DNA of 54,729 nucleotides, taken from positions 1 to 54,729 of the forward strand of contig DASTQL010000051.1 of assembly GCA_035761805.1 (NCBI GenBank). Direction: 5' to 3'. Made by a program: the position numbers and the translations under genes. Below are positions 1-8,687 of the stretch, piece after piece. The DNA is from DASTQL01 sp035761805 (GTDB lineage: Bacteria > Actinomycetota > Actinomycetes > Jiangellales > Jiangellaceae). Every line of letters starts with the position of its first letter. The first letter of the stretch is position 1. Below the pieces are notes generated by a model. That model saw nothing but the letters and a program-made list of their open reading frames with translations, did not search any database and was not told where the DNA came from.

Positions 1-2
1 CG

Positions 3-77
3 GCGGCCGCCGGCCTCCTGCCGCTGCCGTCCGGGGTCGTCGCGATGCCCGGCCAGCGGGGTGGTCGTCGCAGGTGA
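3..77 (+). CDS. C-terminal tail of an upstream gene, probable DUF3000 family (5' partial)
   Basis: One frame is open from the window edge to a TGA at 75-77 and ends in an Ala/Leu/Pro-rich, Arg-rich tail (LLPLPSGVVAMPGQRGGRRR). The stop overlaps the GTG start of the RNase D gene in a GTGA arrangement, as expected of a co-transcribed upstream gene. In actinobacteria the gene before RNase D is often a DUF3000 protein with a similar tail, so that is my best guess. With only 24 residues visible, the family cannot be proven and no function is assigned. Confidence 0.45.
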   Translation, partial: AAAGLLPLPSGVVAMPGQRGGRRR

Positions 78-1312
78 GCAGGGACACTCCGGCGCCCGGC
101 GGGGTGACCGCAGCCTCGGTGCCGTTGGTGCAGCCGCGGGACGGCCTGCCGCCGGTGGTCGCCGACCGGGCCGCCCTGGCGGCCGCCGTCTCCGCCTTGG
201 CCGCCGGGTCCGGCCCGGTCGCGGTGGACGCCGAGCGGGCATCCGGCTACCGCTACGGCCAGCGGGCCTACCTCGTCCAGCTCCGGCGGGCCGGTGCGGG
301 CACCACGCTGGTCGACCCGATCCCGCTGCCGGACCTCACCGAGCTCGGTGAGGCCGTCGCCGACTCCGAGTGGGTGCTCCACGCCGCCAGCCAGGACCTG
401 CCTTGCCTGGCCGATGTGGGGATGCGGCCGTCCCGGGTGTTCGACACCGAGCTGGCCGGGCGCTTGCTCGACTTCCCACGTGTCGGCCTCGGAGCTCTGG
501 TCGAGGCGGTGCTCGGGCTGTCCCTGGAGAAGGGGCACTCGGCGGCGGACTGGTCGACGCGACCGCTGCCCGAACCCTGGCTGCGCTACGCCGCGCTCGA
601 CGTCGAGGTCCTGATCGAGCTGCGCGACGTCCTGCACGCGCAGCTGGAGGAGTCCGGCAAGCTCGGCTGGGCGAGGGAGGAGTTCGCGGCCCTGGCCGAC
701 GCCCAACCGCCGGAGCCCCGGGTGGACCCGTGGCGGCGCACCTCCGGCCTGCATCGGGTCAGGGACCCGCGCCGGCTGGCCGTCGTCCGCGAGCTCTGGC
801 AGGAGCGGGACGCCCGGGCCCGGGCCCGAGACCTCTCCCCCGGCCGGGTCCTCCCCGACTCGGCCATCATCGAGGCCGCACTGACCGGACCGGCGACGGC
901 CGAGGAGCTCGCCGACCTGCCGGTCTTCCGGGGCCGTGCCCAGCGCCGCGAGTCCACCCGGTGGTTCGCCGCGATCCGGCGCGCCCGCGCCCTGCCCGAG
1001 GTCGACCTCCCGCCGGTCGCGGCCCGGTACGACGGGCCTCCGCCCGCCCGGTCCTGGCCCGAGCGAGATCCCGCGGCCGCGGCAAGGCTCGGGGCCGCCC
1101 GGGCCGCCGTCGGGGCGGTGGCGGAGTCCGTGTCCGTTCCCGTCGAGAACCTGCTGGCCCCCGAGACGCTGCGCCGGGTCGCGTGGTCGCCGCCCGACCC
1201 GGTCACCGAGCAGTCCGTGGCCGACGCCCTGCGGGAGCGGGGAGCCCGGCCGTGGCAGGTCGGGCTCACCGCGGCGCCTGTGGCCGATGCCTTCCGGTCC
1301 GCCGCCGGGTGA
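74..1312 (+). CDS. rnd: Ribonuclease D (3'-5' exonuclease, HRDC domain)
   Basis: A 412-residue cytoplasmic 3'-5' exoribonuclease of the DEDDy family, which trims structured RNA 3' ends such as tRNA precursors. The N-terminal exonuclease domain (about 30-200) carries motif I around D52/E54 (VDAERASGYRYGQRAYLVQL), motif II at D108 (AASQDLPCL) and motif III at Y172/D176 (YAALDVEVL). An HRDC domain lies at about 215-295. The C-terminal region, about 295-412, is Arg/Ala-rich and typical of actinobacterial RNase D. The GTG start overlaps the upstream stop (GTGA), which suggests translational coupling. It converges on the FAD oxidoreductase gene with only 18 bp between the two stops. Confidence 0.93.
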   Translation: MSRDTPAPGGVTAASVPLVQPRDGLPPVVADRAALAAAVSALAAGSGPVAVDAERASGYRYGQRAYLVQLRRAGAGTTLVDPIPLPDLTELGEAVADSEWVLHAASQDLPCLADVGMRPSRVFDTELAGRLLDFPRVGLGALVEAVLGLSLEKGHSAADWSTRPLPEPWLRYAALDVEVLIELRDVLHAQLEESGKLGWAREEFAALADAQPPEPRVDPWRRTSGLHRVRDPRRLAVVRELWQERDARARARDLSPGRVLPDSAIIEAALTGPATAEELADLPVFRGRAQRRESTRWFAAIRRARALPEVDLPPVAARYDGPPPARSWPERDPAAAARLGAARAAVGAVAESVSVPVENLLAPETLRRVAWSPPDPVTEQSVADALRERGARPWQVGLTAAPVADAFRSAAG

Positions 1313-1330
1313 CCGCGGGCGTTCACCGGA

Positions 1331-2734
1331 TCAGCTGCCGTGGATCGAGCGCTGCCTGGCCGCCGTCCAGGTGTATCGGTCGAAGGTGCCGTCATCGCGG
1401 ATCGCGGCCACGGCGTCGTAGGCCAGGTCCATCGCCTGGTGCGTGTTGTCGACCGTGAACAGCCCGTGCCGGCCCAGCGTCACGACGCGGCGCAGCATCG
1501 TGGACCACGCGTCGACGCCGGCGAGGTCCTGCTCGTAGCCCGCCCGGTGGATCGGGTAGACGTGGCCCACGCGACGCGTCTCGACGTGGGTACGCCGTAC
1601 CGGCGGGAGCGCGGAGCGGGCCAGCGCCTCGTCCACGACGTCCCCGAGCGTCTCGTCGCTGGCGCCCCACAGGTCGTCGGTCATCGAGAGTGGGATCTCG
1701 GCGCACAGGACGGAGCGGTCCTCGGGGTCGTCGACCGAGTCGCGGTAGTTGGCCGGCTCGGACACCCTGGTGACCGGGGTCCCGGGGCCGGGCAGGTAGT
1801 GGGTGTCGTAGCGCGTCCACCGTCCACCGCCGTGGACGACGTAGACCAGCAGGACGGCGCGGAACCGCAGCCGGCTGGCCGCCTCGAGCTCGGCCAGCGA
1901 CGGCGCGGGGCGGGTCAGCCGCGCCATGACCGGTAGCGGCAGCGTCGAGAACGCCAGCTCGCCGGACAGCACGTCGCCGTCCTGGGTCGTCACCACGACC
2001 TCGTCCTCGAACACCCGCACGCGGGCCACCTCCGCCTGCAGCCGGAGGTCGGCCCCGGCCGCGACGGACGAGTCGGCCAGCACGTCGACGATCTGGCCGA
2101 ACCCCCGGCGCGGATACCAGTAGCGCTTCGGCGGGCCGTCGCTCGCCCGCATCGCCCGCCCGGCGAGCCGCCAGGCGGCGGTGTCCGTGGACACCTGCCG
2201 GCGCGCCTGCTCTCCACTGATCCGCTCGCCGGGGATCCCCCACACCTTGCGGGCGTACGGCGCGTACAACGCCTCGTACACCGTGGGCCCCAGCGCGGCG
2301 CGCAGCACGCCGGCGTAGGAGTCGTCGCGCGGGCGGCGCAGGGCTGCGACGAGCGCGTCGCGTCCGATGGCGGCCAGCATCGGCGCGGGGAGAGACCGGG
2401 CCAGCTCCGTGGCCCGCAGCGGGAAGCCGACCCAGCGGTCGGCGATCCGGACGCGCCCGTTCCGGGTCCGCTCCTGCAGGTCCTTGCCGAGCAGGTCGTG
2501 CAGGTCGGCCAGCAGCCGTGGCGCGGTGGCGGGGTCCAGCCGGTGCGAGCCGTGGTCCACCCGGACCCCGTCGACCTCGAAGGACGCCGCGGTCCCGCCG
2601 GGCTGGCCGGCGCGTTCGAGCACGGCGACCGACAGACCGCGTCGCGCGGCCCGCCAGGCCGCCGCCAGGCCGGCCGGTCCAGAGCCGAGCACCACCAGGT
2701 CGTACGAGGGGGGAGCCGCGGGCGTCTCGGTCAT
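1331..2734 (-). CDS. FAD-dependent oxidoreductase, protoporphyrinogen-oxidase/amine-oxidase-like
   Basis: A 467-residue flavoprotein. A dinucleotide-binding Rossmann motif sits at 17-22 (GSGPAG) with the acidic ribose-binding residue at E40, followed by the GG(T)AA stretch typical of the amine oxidase/UDP-galactopyranose mutase superfamily. A C-terminal FAD-contact segment (GLFTVDNTHQAMDLAYDAV) closes the fold. Such proteins are often labelled protoporphyrinogen oxidase. The segment RWVGFPLRATELARSLP resembles the sugar-mutase-like branch, so the substrate is not resolved. The ATG at 2734 is chosen because it directly precedes the flavin fold; longer in-frame extensions run into the divergent gene. 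A TACGCT box ends 9 nt before this ATG. The ferrochelatase gene is far away, so there is no local support for a haem role. Confidence 0.8.
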   Translation of the reverse strand: MTETPAAPPSYDLVVLGSGPAGLAAAWRAARRGLSVAVLERAGQPGGTAASFEVDGVRVDHGSHRLDPATAPRLLADLHDLLGKDLQERTRNGRVRIADRWVGFPLRATELARSLPAPMLAAIGRDALVAALRRPRDDSYAGVLRAALGPTVYEALYAPYARKVWGIPGERISGEQARRQVSTDTAAWRLAGRAMRASDGPPKRYWYPRRGFGQIVDVLADSSVAAGADLRLQAEVARVRVFEDEVVVTTQDGDVLSGELAFSTLPLPVMARLTRPAPSLAELEAASRLRFRAVLLVYVVHGGGRWTRYDTHYLPGPGTPVTRVSEPANYRDSVDDPEDRSVLCAEIPLSMTDDLWGASDETLGDVVDEALARSALPPVRRTHVETRRVGHVYPIHRAGYEQDLAGVDAWSTMLRRVVTLGRHGLFTVDNTHQAMDLAYDAVAAIRDDGTFDRYTWTAARQRSIHGS

Positions 2735-2743
2735 GGTGGCCCG

Positions 2744-2784
2744 AGCGTAACCGGGGTCGACGACGCTCGGGGCACGAGTAACCT
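2744..2784. promoter_or_regulatory. Divergent promoter region with two possible leaderless -10 boxes
   Basis: On the plus strand TAACCT (2779-2784) ends 8 nt before the GTG of the AlkD-like gene. On the minus strand TACGCT (2749-2744) ends 9 nt before the ATG of the FAD oxidoreductase gene. Neither start has a clear Shine-Dalgarno sequence. Both match the actinobacterial TAnnnT -10 consensus and would give leaderless or near-leaderless mRNAs. This is inference from spacing only. Confidence 0.4.
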
Positions 2785-2792
2785 CCGCGGGC

Positions 2793-3503
2793 GTGACCTC
2801 CCCGGAGAGCCGGCCAGTCGAGGAGCTCGTCCGCGCGGTTCGCGCGGGGCTCGCGGCGGTGGCGGACCCCTCCCGGGCCGCACCCATGCAGGCCTACATG
2901 AAGTCGACGATGCCCTTCCTCGGGGTCCCTCGGCCGCTGCGGGCACAGGTCGAGCGCGAGGTCCTCGGGGCACGCGTCCTCACGGACCGGGCCGACTGGG
3001 AGCGGGCAGTGCGGAGGCTCTGGTACGGCGCCGGCCACCGGGAGGAGCGCTACGTGGCGGTCACGCTGACCGGGTGGCGGTCCTACCGACGGTGGCTGGA
3101 CCCGGCGGCCGTCCCACTCCTCGAGGAGCTCGTCGTCGACGGGGGCTGGTGGGACTACGTCGACGAGCTGGCCACCCGGCGGCTCGGGCCGGTCCTGCGG
3201 TCCGAGCCTGATGTCGTAGCGCCGGTCGTCCGGGAGTGGTCCCGCGACGTGGACCGGTGGAAGCGCCGGGCTGCGGTGATCTGCCAGGTGGGCGCGAAGG
3301 ACGAGGTGGACCTCAGGCTGCTCGAGGACTGCGTCGTCGCCAACCTCGACGACCCGGACTTCTTCCTGCGCAAGGCGATCGGCTGGGCCCTCCGGGACGT
3401 CGCGAGGACCCGGTCGTGCTGGGTGCGGACCTTCGTCGAGGTCCACCACGACCGGCTGTCCCCGCTGTCCCGCCGGGAAGCGCTCCGGCACCAGTCGGCG
3501 TGA
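2793..3503 (+). CDS. AlkD-like DNA alkylation repair enzyme
   Basis: A 236-residue all-helical protein of the AlkC/AlkD DNA glycosylase superfamily, which excises alkylated bases such as 3-methyladenine and 7-methylguanine using HEAT-like repeats. The family signature YMKSTMPFLG lies at 35-44. The WWDYVDE segment at 119-125 carries the Trp and Asp that match the lesion-binding and catalytic region of AlkD. A later FFLRKAIGWALR segment matches another conserved helix pair. Length is normal for the family. The gene starts with GTG, is divergent from the FAD oxidoreductase and stands alone. The fadAB promoter follows its stop. Confidence 0.85.
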   Translation: MTSPESRPVEELVRAVRAGLAAVADPSRAAPMQAYMKSTMPFLGVPRPLRAQVEREVLGARVLTDRADWERAVRRLWYGAGHREERYVAVTLTGWRSYRRWLDPAAVPLLEELVVDGGWWDYVDELATRRLGPVLRSEPDVVAPVVREWSRDVDRWKRRAAVICQVGAKDEVDLRLLEDCVVANLDDPDFFLRKAIGWALRDVARTRSCWVRTFVEVHHDRLSPLSRREALRHQSA

Positions 3504-3541
3504 CCGCCGGCTCTGGTCGGGGGCACCCTCGCGCCACCGGG

Positions 3542-3558
3542 TTACCGGTGAGTAATAT
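3542..3558 (+). promoter_or_regulatory. Candidate repressor operator overlapping a -10 box upstream of fadAB
   Basis: TTACCGGTGAGTAA (3542-3555) has TTAC/GTAA arms around a 6-bp centre. Its right arm is shared with TAATAT (3553-3558), a strong -10 hexamer. A start site would fall near 3565, upstream of AGGAGG at 3581-3586 and the GTG at 3592. This layout suits a TetR-type repressor that blocks RNA polymerase and is released by an acyl-CoA. The regulator itself is not in the window. No good -35 hexamer is visible. Confidence 0.55.
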
Positions 3559-3591
3559 CGACTTCGGCGACCCCGACCGCAGGAGGCCCCC

Positions 3592-4830
3592 GTGCCACGT
3601 CCGGCCAGGCAGATCAGAGACGTCGTCTTCGTGGACGGTGTGCGCACCCCGTTCGGCAAGGCGGGCCCGAAGGGCATGTACGCCGAGACGCGGGCCGACG
3701 ACCTCGTCATCAAGTGCACCCGTGAGCTGCTCCGCCGCAACCCGTCCATCCCCCCCGAACGCATCGACGAGGTGGCCGTGGCGGCCACGACGCAGATCGG
3801 AGACCAGGGCCTGACCATCGGCCGGATGGCGGCGCTGCTGTCCGGCCTGCCCAAGAGCGTGCCGGGCTTCGCGATCGACCGGATGTGCGCGGGGGCGATG
3901 ACCGCCGTCACGACGACCGCGGCCGGGATCGGCGTCGGCGCCTACGACGTCGTCGTGGCGGGCGGGGTCGAGCACATGGGCCACCACCCGATGGGTGAGG
4001 GCGTGGACCCCAACCCCCGGATCCTCGCCGAGCGGCTCGTGGACCCCAGCGCGCTTGTCATGGGCTCCACTGCCGAGAACCTTCACGACCGCTTCCCCCA
4101 CCTGACCCGGGAACGGGCGGATGCCTACGCGGTGGAGAGCCAGGCCAGGCTGGCCAAGGCCTACGCCGACGGCGTCATCCAGCAGGACCTGGTCCCGGTC
4201 GCCACCCGCAGCGGCGACCGGGGCTGGGGGCTGGCCACGGCCGACGAGCCACCCCGACCGGGGACGACACTGGAGGACCTCGCCGGGCTCAAGACCCCCT
4301 TCCGACCACACGGACGGGTCACCGCCGGCAACTCCGCCGGCCTCAACGACGGGGCGACGGCCTGTCTGCTCGCCTCTGCGGAGGCGGCCGACGAGCTGGG
4401 GCTGCCCGTCCGGATGCGCCTGGTCTCGTACGGCTTCGCGGGGGTCGAGCCCGAGTTCATGGGCGTGGGTCCGGTCCCCGCGACGGACAAGGCGCTCGCC
4501 AAGGCCGGGCTCTCGATCGACGACATCGGTGCCTTCGAGATCAACGAGGCCTTCGCTGTGCAGGTCCTCGCGTTCCTCGACCACCACGGGATCGCCGACG
4601 ACGACCCGCGGGTCAACCCCTACGGCGGGGCCATCGCGCTCGGCCACCCCCTGGCGGCCAGCGGCGTACGGCTGATGACCCAGCTCTCCCGGACCTTCGA
4701 GGCCCGCCCGGAGGTCCGGTACGGCCTCACCACCATGTGCATCGGCATCGGCATGGGGGGCAGTGTGATCTGGGAGAACCCGCACCACCCCGACTTCGGT
4801 CGGGCCCACGACCAGGAGGACGCCGCGTGA
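3592..4830 (+). CDS. fadA: Acetyl-CoA C-acyltransferase (3-ketoacyl-CoA thiolase)
   Basis: A 412-residue thiolase that performs the last, cleaving step of beta-oxidation: 3-ketoacyl-CoA plus CoA gives acetyl-CoA and a shortened acyl-CoA. The nucleophile is C99 (DRMCAGAMTAV). The NEAF motif lies near N318, the catalytic histidine is H352 (ALGHPLAASG) and the second catalytic cysteine is C383 (TMCIGIGMGGS). All are intact. The GTG start is set by AGGAGG 5 nt upstream. Its stop overlaps the GTG of fadB, so the two genes form one operon and presumably a multifunctional beta-oxidation complex. The operator/promoter just upstream suggests induction by fatty acids. Confidence 0.94.
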   Translation: MPRPARQIRDVVFVDGVRTPFGKAGPKGMYAETRADDLVIKCTRELLRRNPSIPPERIDEVAVAATTQIGDQGLTIGRMAALLSGLPKSVPGFAIDRMCAGAMTAVTTTAAGIGVGAYDVVVAGGVEHMGHHPMGEGVDPNPRILAERLVDPSALVMGSTAENLHDRFPHLTRERADAYAVESQARLAKAYADGVIQQDLVPVATRSGDRGWGLATADEPPRPGTTLEDLAGLKTPFRPHGRVTAGNSAGLNDGATACLLASAEAADELGLPVRMRLVSYGFAGVEPEFMGVGPVPATDKALAKAGLSIDDIGAFEINEAFAVQVLAFLDHHGIADDDPRVNPYGGAIALGHPLAASGVRLMTQLSRTFEARPEVRYGLTTMCIGIGMGGSVIWENPHHPDFGRAHDQEDAA

Positions 4831-6917
4831 AGGAGCTCTTTCCCGACGAGGTCGTGACTCGGGCCCACGTACGAGGGGTGGATCTGCCCCTGGGTGCCGG
4901 CCGGCTCGCGCTCGTCACCCTGGACAACGGTCACGACCACACCAAGCCCAACACCCTGGGTCCGCAGAGTCTGCAGGAGCTGGATCGTGCGCTGGACGAG
5001 GCCTTCGCGATGCCGGAGGTCAAGGCGGTGGCCGTGACCGGCAAGCCGTTCATCCTGGCGGCGGGCGCCGACCTCAAGGGCATCGGCCTGGTCAGGGACC
5101 GGGAGACTGCCCACGCCGTCGCCCACCTGGGCCACCGGGTCCTGCGCCGCCTCGGCGAGGGACCCGTCCCGTCGTTCGCGTTCGTCAACGGCATGGCCCT
5201 GGGTGGCGGTCTGGAGGTCGCCCTGCACTGCACCTACCGCACGGTCTCCACCACCGCCCAGGGCATCGGCCTGCCCGAGACCTTCATCGGGATCGTGCCC
5301 GCCTGGGGTGGGGCGTGGCTGGTCCCCAACCTGGTCGGCATCGACAAGGCCGTCACGGTGGTGGTCGAGAACCCGCTGAACACCAGGGTCCTCGACGGAC
5401 GCCAGGTTCACGGCCTCGGCCTCGCCGACGCGGCCTTCGGGGGCGCCGACTTCCTCGAGCAGTCCCTGCTGTGGGCGGCCCGCGTGCTGACCGGTGCGGT
5501 CCGCGTCGAGCGGCCCGAGGTGGACCGAGCGGAGGAGGTGTGGGCCGCCGCGATCGCGCGCGGAAGAGCTGCGGCCGACGCCAAGGTCAGGGGACTCTCC
5601 CCCGCCCCCTACCGGGCACTCGACCTCATGGCCGCAGCCCGGACAAGCAGCCGCGACGAAGGCTTCGCAGCCGAGGACGACACGCTCGCCGACCTGCTGA
5701 TGACCGACGAGACCCGCGCGACGCTCTACGCGTTCGACCTCGTCCAGCGACGCGCCAAGCGGCCGGTGGGGGTACCCGACCGCAGCCTCGGGCGAGAGGT
5801 CACCAAGGTCGGGGTGGTCGGGGCCGGTCTCATGGCCAGCCAGCTCGCGCTGCTCTTCGCCCGGCGCCTCGAGGTCCCGGTCGTGATGACCGACCTCGAC
5901 CAGGACCGGGTCGAGAAGGGACTCGCGTACGTCCACGGAGAGGTAGACAAGCTGTTGGGCAAGGGCCGGATCTCGCCCGACCATGCCAATCGGCTGAAGG
6001 CGCTGGTCAGCGGATCCACGGACAAGACCGGGTTCGCCGACGCTGGCGTCGTCGTCGAGGCCGTCTTCGAGCAGCTCGACGTCAAGAAGCAGGTCTTCGC
6101 CGAGTTGGAGGAGGTCGTCTCGCACGAGTGCGTCCTGGCGACCAACACCTCGTCCCTCTCGGTGACGGAGATGGCGGCGGACCTGAAGAACCCCGAGCGG
6201 GTCGTGGGCTTCCACTTCTTCAACCCCGTGGCGGTCATGCCGCTCGTCGAGGTCGTGCGGGCCGAGCTGACCGACGACCCCACCCTGGCCACCGCCTTCG
6301 AGGTGGGCAAGAAGCTGAAGAAGTCGTGCGTGCTGGTGAAGGACGCGCCGGCCTTCGTGTTCAACCGGCTGCTCACCCGGGCGCTCGGCGAGGTCATCCG
6401 CGCCGTCGACGAGGGGACGCCCTTCCCCGTCGCCGACCCCGCCGTCGCGCCGCTCGGCATGCCGATGCCGCCCCTCGTCCTGCTGCAGCTCGTCGGCCCT
6501 GCGGTTGCGCTGCACACCGCCGAGACGTTGCACGAGGCGTTCCCCGACCGGTTCGGCACCTCGCCCGGCATGCAGGCACTGGTGGCTGCCGGCAAGCCGG
6601 GCGTCTACGTCTGGGACGACCAGGGCCGGCCGTCGGTCGACCCGGAGGTCGCTGAGATGTGGCGGCAGGGAGACATCGTGCTCACCGAGGAGGAGGTCCT
6701 CGACCGGACCCGTCGCGCCCTGGCCGAAGAGATCCGGATCATGCTCGACGAGGGTGTCGTTGCCGCGGCGCAGGACATCGACCTGTGCCTGCTCCTCGGG
6801 GGAGGGTTCGCCTTCGCCAACGGCGGCATCACGCCCTACCTCGACCGGACGGGGACGTCCGAGGCCGTCACCGGGCGCCGCTTCCTGCCGCGGGGGGTCG
6901 CGAGCGTCCCAGGCTGA
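4827..6917 (+). CDS. fadB: Trifunctional-type 3-hydroxyacyl-CoA dehydrogenase / enoyl-CoA hydratase
   Basis: A 696-residue fusion that performs the hydration and NAD-dependent oxidation steps of beta-oxidation. The N-terminal crotonase domain (about 15-200) keeps both catalytic glutamates, in GGGLEVAL and in GLPETFIGIVPAWGG. A Rossmann motif (VGVVGAGLMAS) begins near residue 328 and opens the dehydrogenase domain. HFFNPVAVMPLVEVV and a C-terminal 3HCDH domain follow. The GTG start overlaps the fadA stop (GTGA), and AGGAGG lies at 4814-4819, 7 nt upstream. A longer in-frame extension to 4737 reads through fadA and is not used. The protein is slightly shorter than E. coli FadB. Confidence 0.93.
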   Translation: MKELFPDEVVTRAHVRGVDLPLGAGRLALVTLDNGHDHTKPNTLGPQSLQELDRALDEAFAMPEVKAVAVTGKPFILAAGADLKGIGLVRDRETAHAVAHLGHRVLRRLGEGPVPSFAFVNGMALGGGLEVALHCTYRTVSTTAQGIGLPETFIGIVPAWGGAWLVPNLVGIDKAVTVVVENPLNTRVLDGRQVHGLGLADAAFGGADFLEQSLLWAARVLTGAVRVERPEVDRAEEVWAAAIARGRAAADAKVRGLSPAPYRALDLMAAARTSSRDEGFAAEDDTLADLLMTDETRATLYAFDLVQRRAKRPVGVPDRSLGREVTKVGVVGAGLMASQLALLFARRLEVPVVMTDLDQDRVEKGLAYVHGEVDKLLGKGRISPDHANRLKALVSGSTDKTGFADAGVVVEAVFEQLDVKKQVFAELEEVVSHECVLATNTSSLSVTEMAADLKNPERVVGFHFFNPVAVMPLVEVVRAELTDDPTLATAFEVGKKLKKSCVLVKDAPAFVFNRLLTRALGEVIRAVDEGTPFPVADPAVAPLGMPMPPLVLLQLVGPAVALHTAETLHEAFPDRFGTSPGMQALVAAGKPGVYVWDDQGRPSVDPEVAEMWRQGDIVLTEEEVLDRTRRALAEEIRIMLDEGVVAAAQDIDLCLLLGGGFAFANGGITPYLDRTGTSEAVTGRRFLPRGVASVPG

Positions 6918-7005
6918 CCTGGGGCTGGCGCCCGACCCACGTGAGGGCTATCAAGAAGGTGGGCGGGGGCGCAGGGAGCGGTCCTGCCCACAGGGGGGCC
7001 GGGTC

Positions 7006-7854
7006 ATGGCGATCTGGGGTGCGCGGCTGCGCGTTCTGCTCGGCGGTGGTCTGCTGGCGCTGACCCTCGCCGCGTGCAGCCTGGAGATCGACGTCGACCG
7101 GACGGGCGGCGAGCCGACCGAGACCTCGGCGAGCCCGACGGTGTCGGCCACGTCGGTGGACGCCTATCGGGTCGAGGTCGGTGACTGCCTGGTCGGGACG
7201 GGAGGTGACTCCGAGGAGCTCGAGGAGGTCCTCACCGTCGACACCGTCCCGTGCGACCAGGGACACGGCAGTGAGGCCTACGCCGTCTTCGACCTCGAGG
7301 ATGCGTCGGAGTACCCCGGCGACAAGTCGGTGGGGGACCTGGCCTTCGCCGGGTGCGAGGAGCGGTTCGCGGAGTGGGTGGGCATCGAGTACGTCGACTC
7401 GCGCCTGGAGATCTACGTCCTCCATCCGACGGAGGCGTCGTGGACGTCTTCGGAGGACCGCGAGGTGGTCTGCCTGGTGTACGACCCGGTAGCGCCTCTG
7501 ACCGGCTCCGCCAGGGGTCTCGGCGCCGCCGCGGCGTTCCAGCCGGGAACCTGCCTGGACGAGGACGGCCTTCCGACCGACTGCGCGGCTGCGCACGACG
7601 CCGAGGTCTTCGCCGTCGTGAGCCTGCCCGAGGGCACCTGGCCGGGGCAGGAGGCGCTCGAGACCGCAGCAGACGAGGCGTGCGGCTCGGAGTTCGAGGC
7701 CTACGTCGGCGCCAGCTACGAGGAGAGCGCGTTGTACTACGGCTACTACACGCCGCTCCAGGACGACTGGACCGTCGGCGATCGCGAGGTGCTGTGCTTC
7801 GTCTACGACGCGGACGGGCCGCTCACCGGGAGTGTCCGAGGCAGCGGCCGGTGA
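7006..7854 (+). CDS. Septum-formation family lipoprotein, two tandem domains
   Basis: A 282-residue predicted lipoprotein. The signal segment RLRVLLGGGLLALTLAAC puts the lipidated cysteine at C24. A Thr/Ser-rich linker leads to two repeated modules (about 53-168 and 178-280). Each has a GDCL or GTCLD start, Cys pairs, acidic residues and a shared ending (CLVYDPVAPLTGSARG and CFVYDADGPLTGSVRG). This matches the Septum_form family found next to actinobacterial membrane proteins; the biochemical role is unknown. The ATG at 7006 is the only start that gives a signal peptide. Its 3' end overlaps the convergent hydrolase gene by 32 bp. Confidence 0.85.
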   Translation: MAIWGARLRVLLGGGLLALTLAACSLEIDVDRTGGEPTETSASPTVSATSVDAYRVEVGDCLVGTGGDSEELEEVLTVDTVPCDQGHGSEAYAVFDLEDASEYPGDKSVGDLAFAGCEERFAEWVGIEYVDSRLEIYVLHPTEASWTSSEDREVVCLVYDPVAPLTGSARGLGAAAAFQPGTCLDEDGLPTDCAAAHDAEVFAVVSLPEGTWPGQEALETAADEACGSEFEAYVGASYEESALYYGYYTPLQDDWTVGDREVLCFVYDADGPLTGSVRGSGR

Positions 7855-8680
7855 GGATCTCCAGTGCGACGGCCCGCGCCCCCCGCTCGGAGAGCAGCAG
7901 CGCGTCGTGGTCGACGCCGGGGACGACAACGACGTCGACCGCGTCGCCCACCGTCGCTCGCACGCTCGCCGGGTCGTGCAGCCCGCCGGCCTCCGGTACG
8001 AGGTAGGTGGCGGGCCCGCCGAGCAGGGCCACGCCCGCGGGGTCGTAGAGCCCGGTGCCGTCGGCCAGGACGGCAGCGGGTTCGACCGCGGCCCACCACC
8101 GGCTGTCGGAGCGCTCGCGGAGATCGGCGAGGCGTGCCGCCTCCACCGTGTCGGACCAGGACTGCTCCACCGAAGGGTCCGAGCGCCAATAGGCCGCATA
8201 GTCCCGCCGGTCCGCGAAGGGCCGGCCCAGCCGTCCCCACGACAGCGGGATGCGCCCGGGCAGGTCGTCCTCGGGTGCGCTCCCGGCCGGTACCGTCAGT
8301 GGGACTCCGCCGTCGCAGAGGACGAGCCTGCGCACCCGCTCCGGGTGCGCAGCCGCGAGTCGGGCCACGACGAAGCCGCCCATCGAGTGGCCGACGACCG
8401 TCGCCTGCTGGACACCGTGCCGGTCGAGCACGGCGACCAGATCCGCCACGTGGGCCTCCAGGCCGTACGGGCCGGGGACGTCGGCACTGAGGGAACGACC
8501 GCGGAGATCGGGTGCGAGGACCGTCGCCCGCCCGTCGAGAGCTGCGACGGTCTCCGCCCACCAGAGGTGGTTCCCGGTGATGCCGTGGACGGCGAGGACC
8601 AGGTCGGCCGCTCCCGGCCAGCGCGCCACCGCGAGCCGGCCCCCGGTGACCGCGACGGACAGGAGCTCGGCGGCGGTCAC
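7823..8680 (-). CDS. Alpha/beta-fold hydrolase
   Basis: A 285-residue cytoplasmic hydrolase. The oxyanion-hole motif VHGITGNHLWW lies near 31-41, the nucleophile elbow VGHSMGGFV places Ser at S99, and the catalytic His is H258 (GVDHDALLL). The Asp is probably in the C-terminal third. Substrate is unknown: the family includes esterases, lipases and ring-cleavage hydrolases. The GTG at 8680 lies 7 nt after the dxs stop, so it probably belongs to the dxs transcription unit. That does not by itself imply a role in isoprenoid synthesis. Its end overlaps the opposite septum-formation gene by 32 bp, so the two mRNAs would be complementary at their 3' ends. Confidence 0.85.
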   Translation of the reverse strand: MTAAELLSVAVTGGRLAVARWPGAADLVLAVHGITGNHLWWAETVAALDGRATVLAPDLRGRSLSADVPGPYGLEAHVADLVAVLDRHGVQQATVVGHSMGGFVVARLAAAHPERVRRLVLCDGGVPLTVPAGSAPEDDLPGRIPLSWGRLGRPFADRRDYAAYWRSDPSVEQSWSDTVEAARLADLRERSDSRWWAAVEPAAVLADGTGLYDPAGVALLGGPATYLVPEAGGLHDPASVRATVGDAVDVVVVPGVDHDALLLSERGARAVALEILTGRCLGHSR

Positions 8681-8687
8681 CCCACCC

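Noticed and set aside
1331..2734. Calling the FAD oxidoreductase hemY/coproporphyrinogen oxidase
   Set aside because: Only general amine-oxidase-superfamily motifs are seen and no other porphyrin genes are adjacent; the sequence also resembles sugar-mutase-like flavoproteins.
1392..3911. A long minus-strand open frame of 839 codons across three genes
   Set aside because: It runs antisense or out of phase through the FAD oxidoreductase, AlkD-like and thiolase genes and has no protein-like composition.
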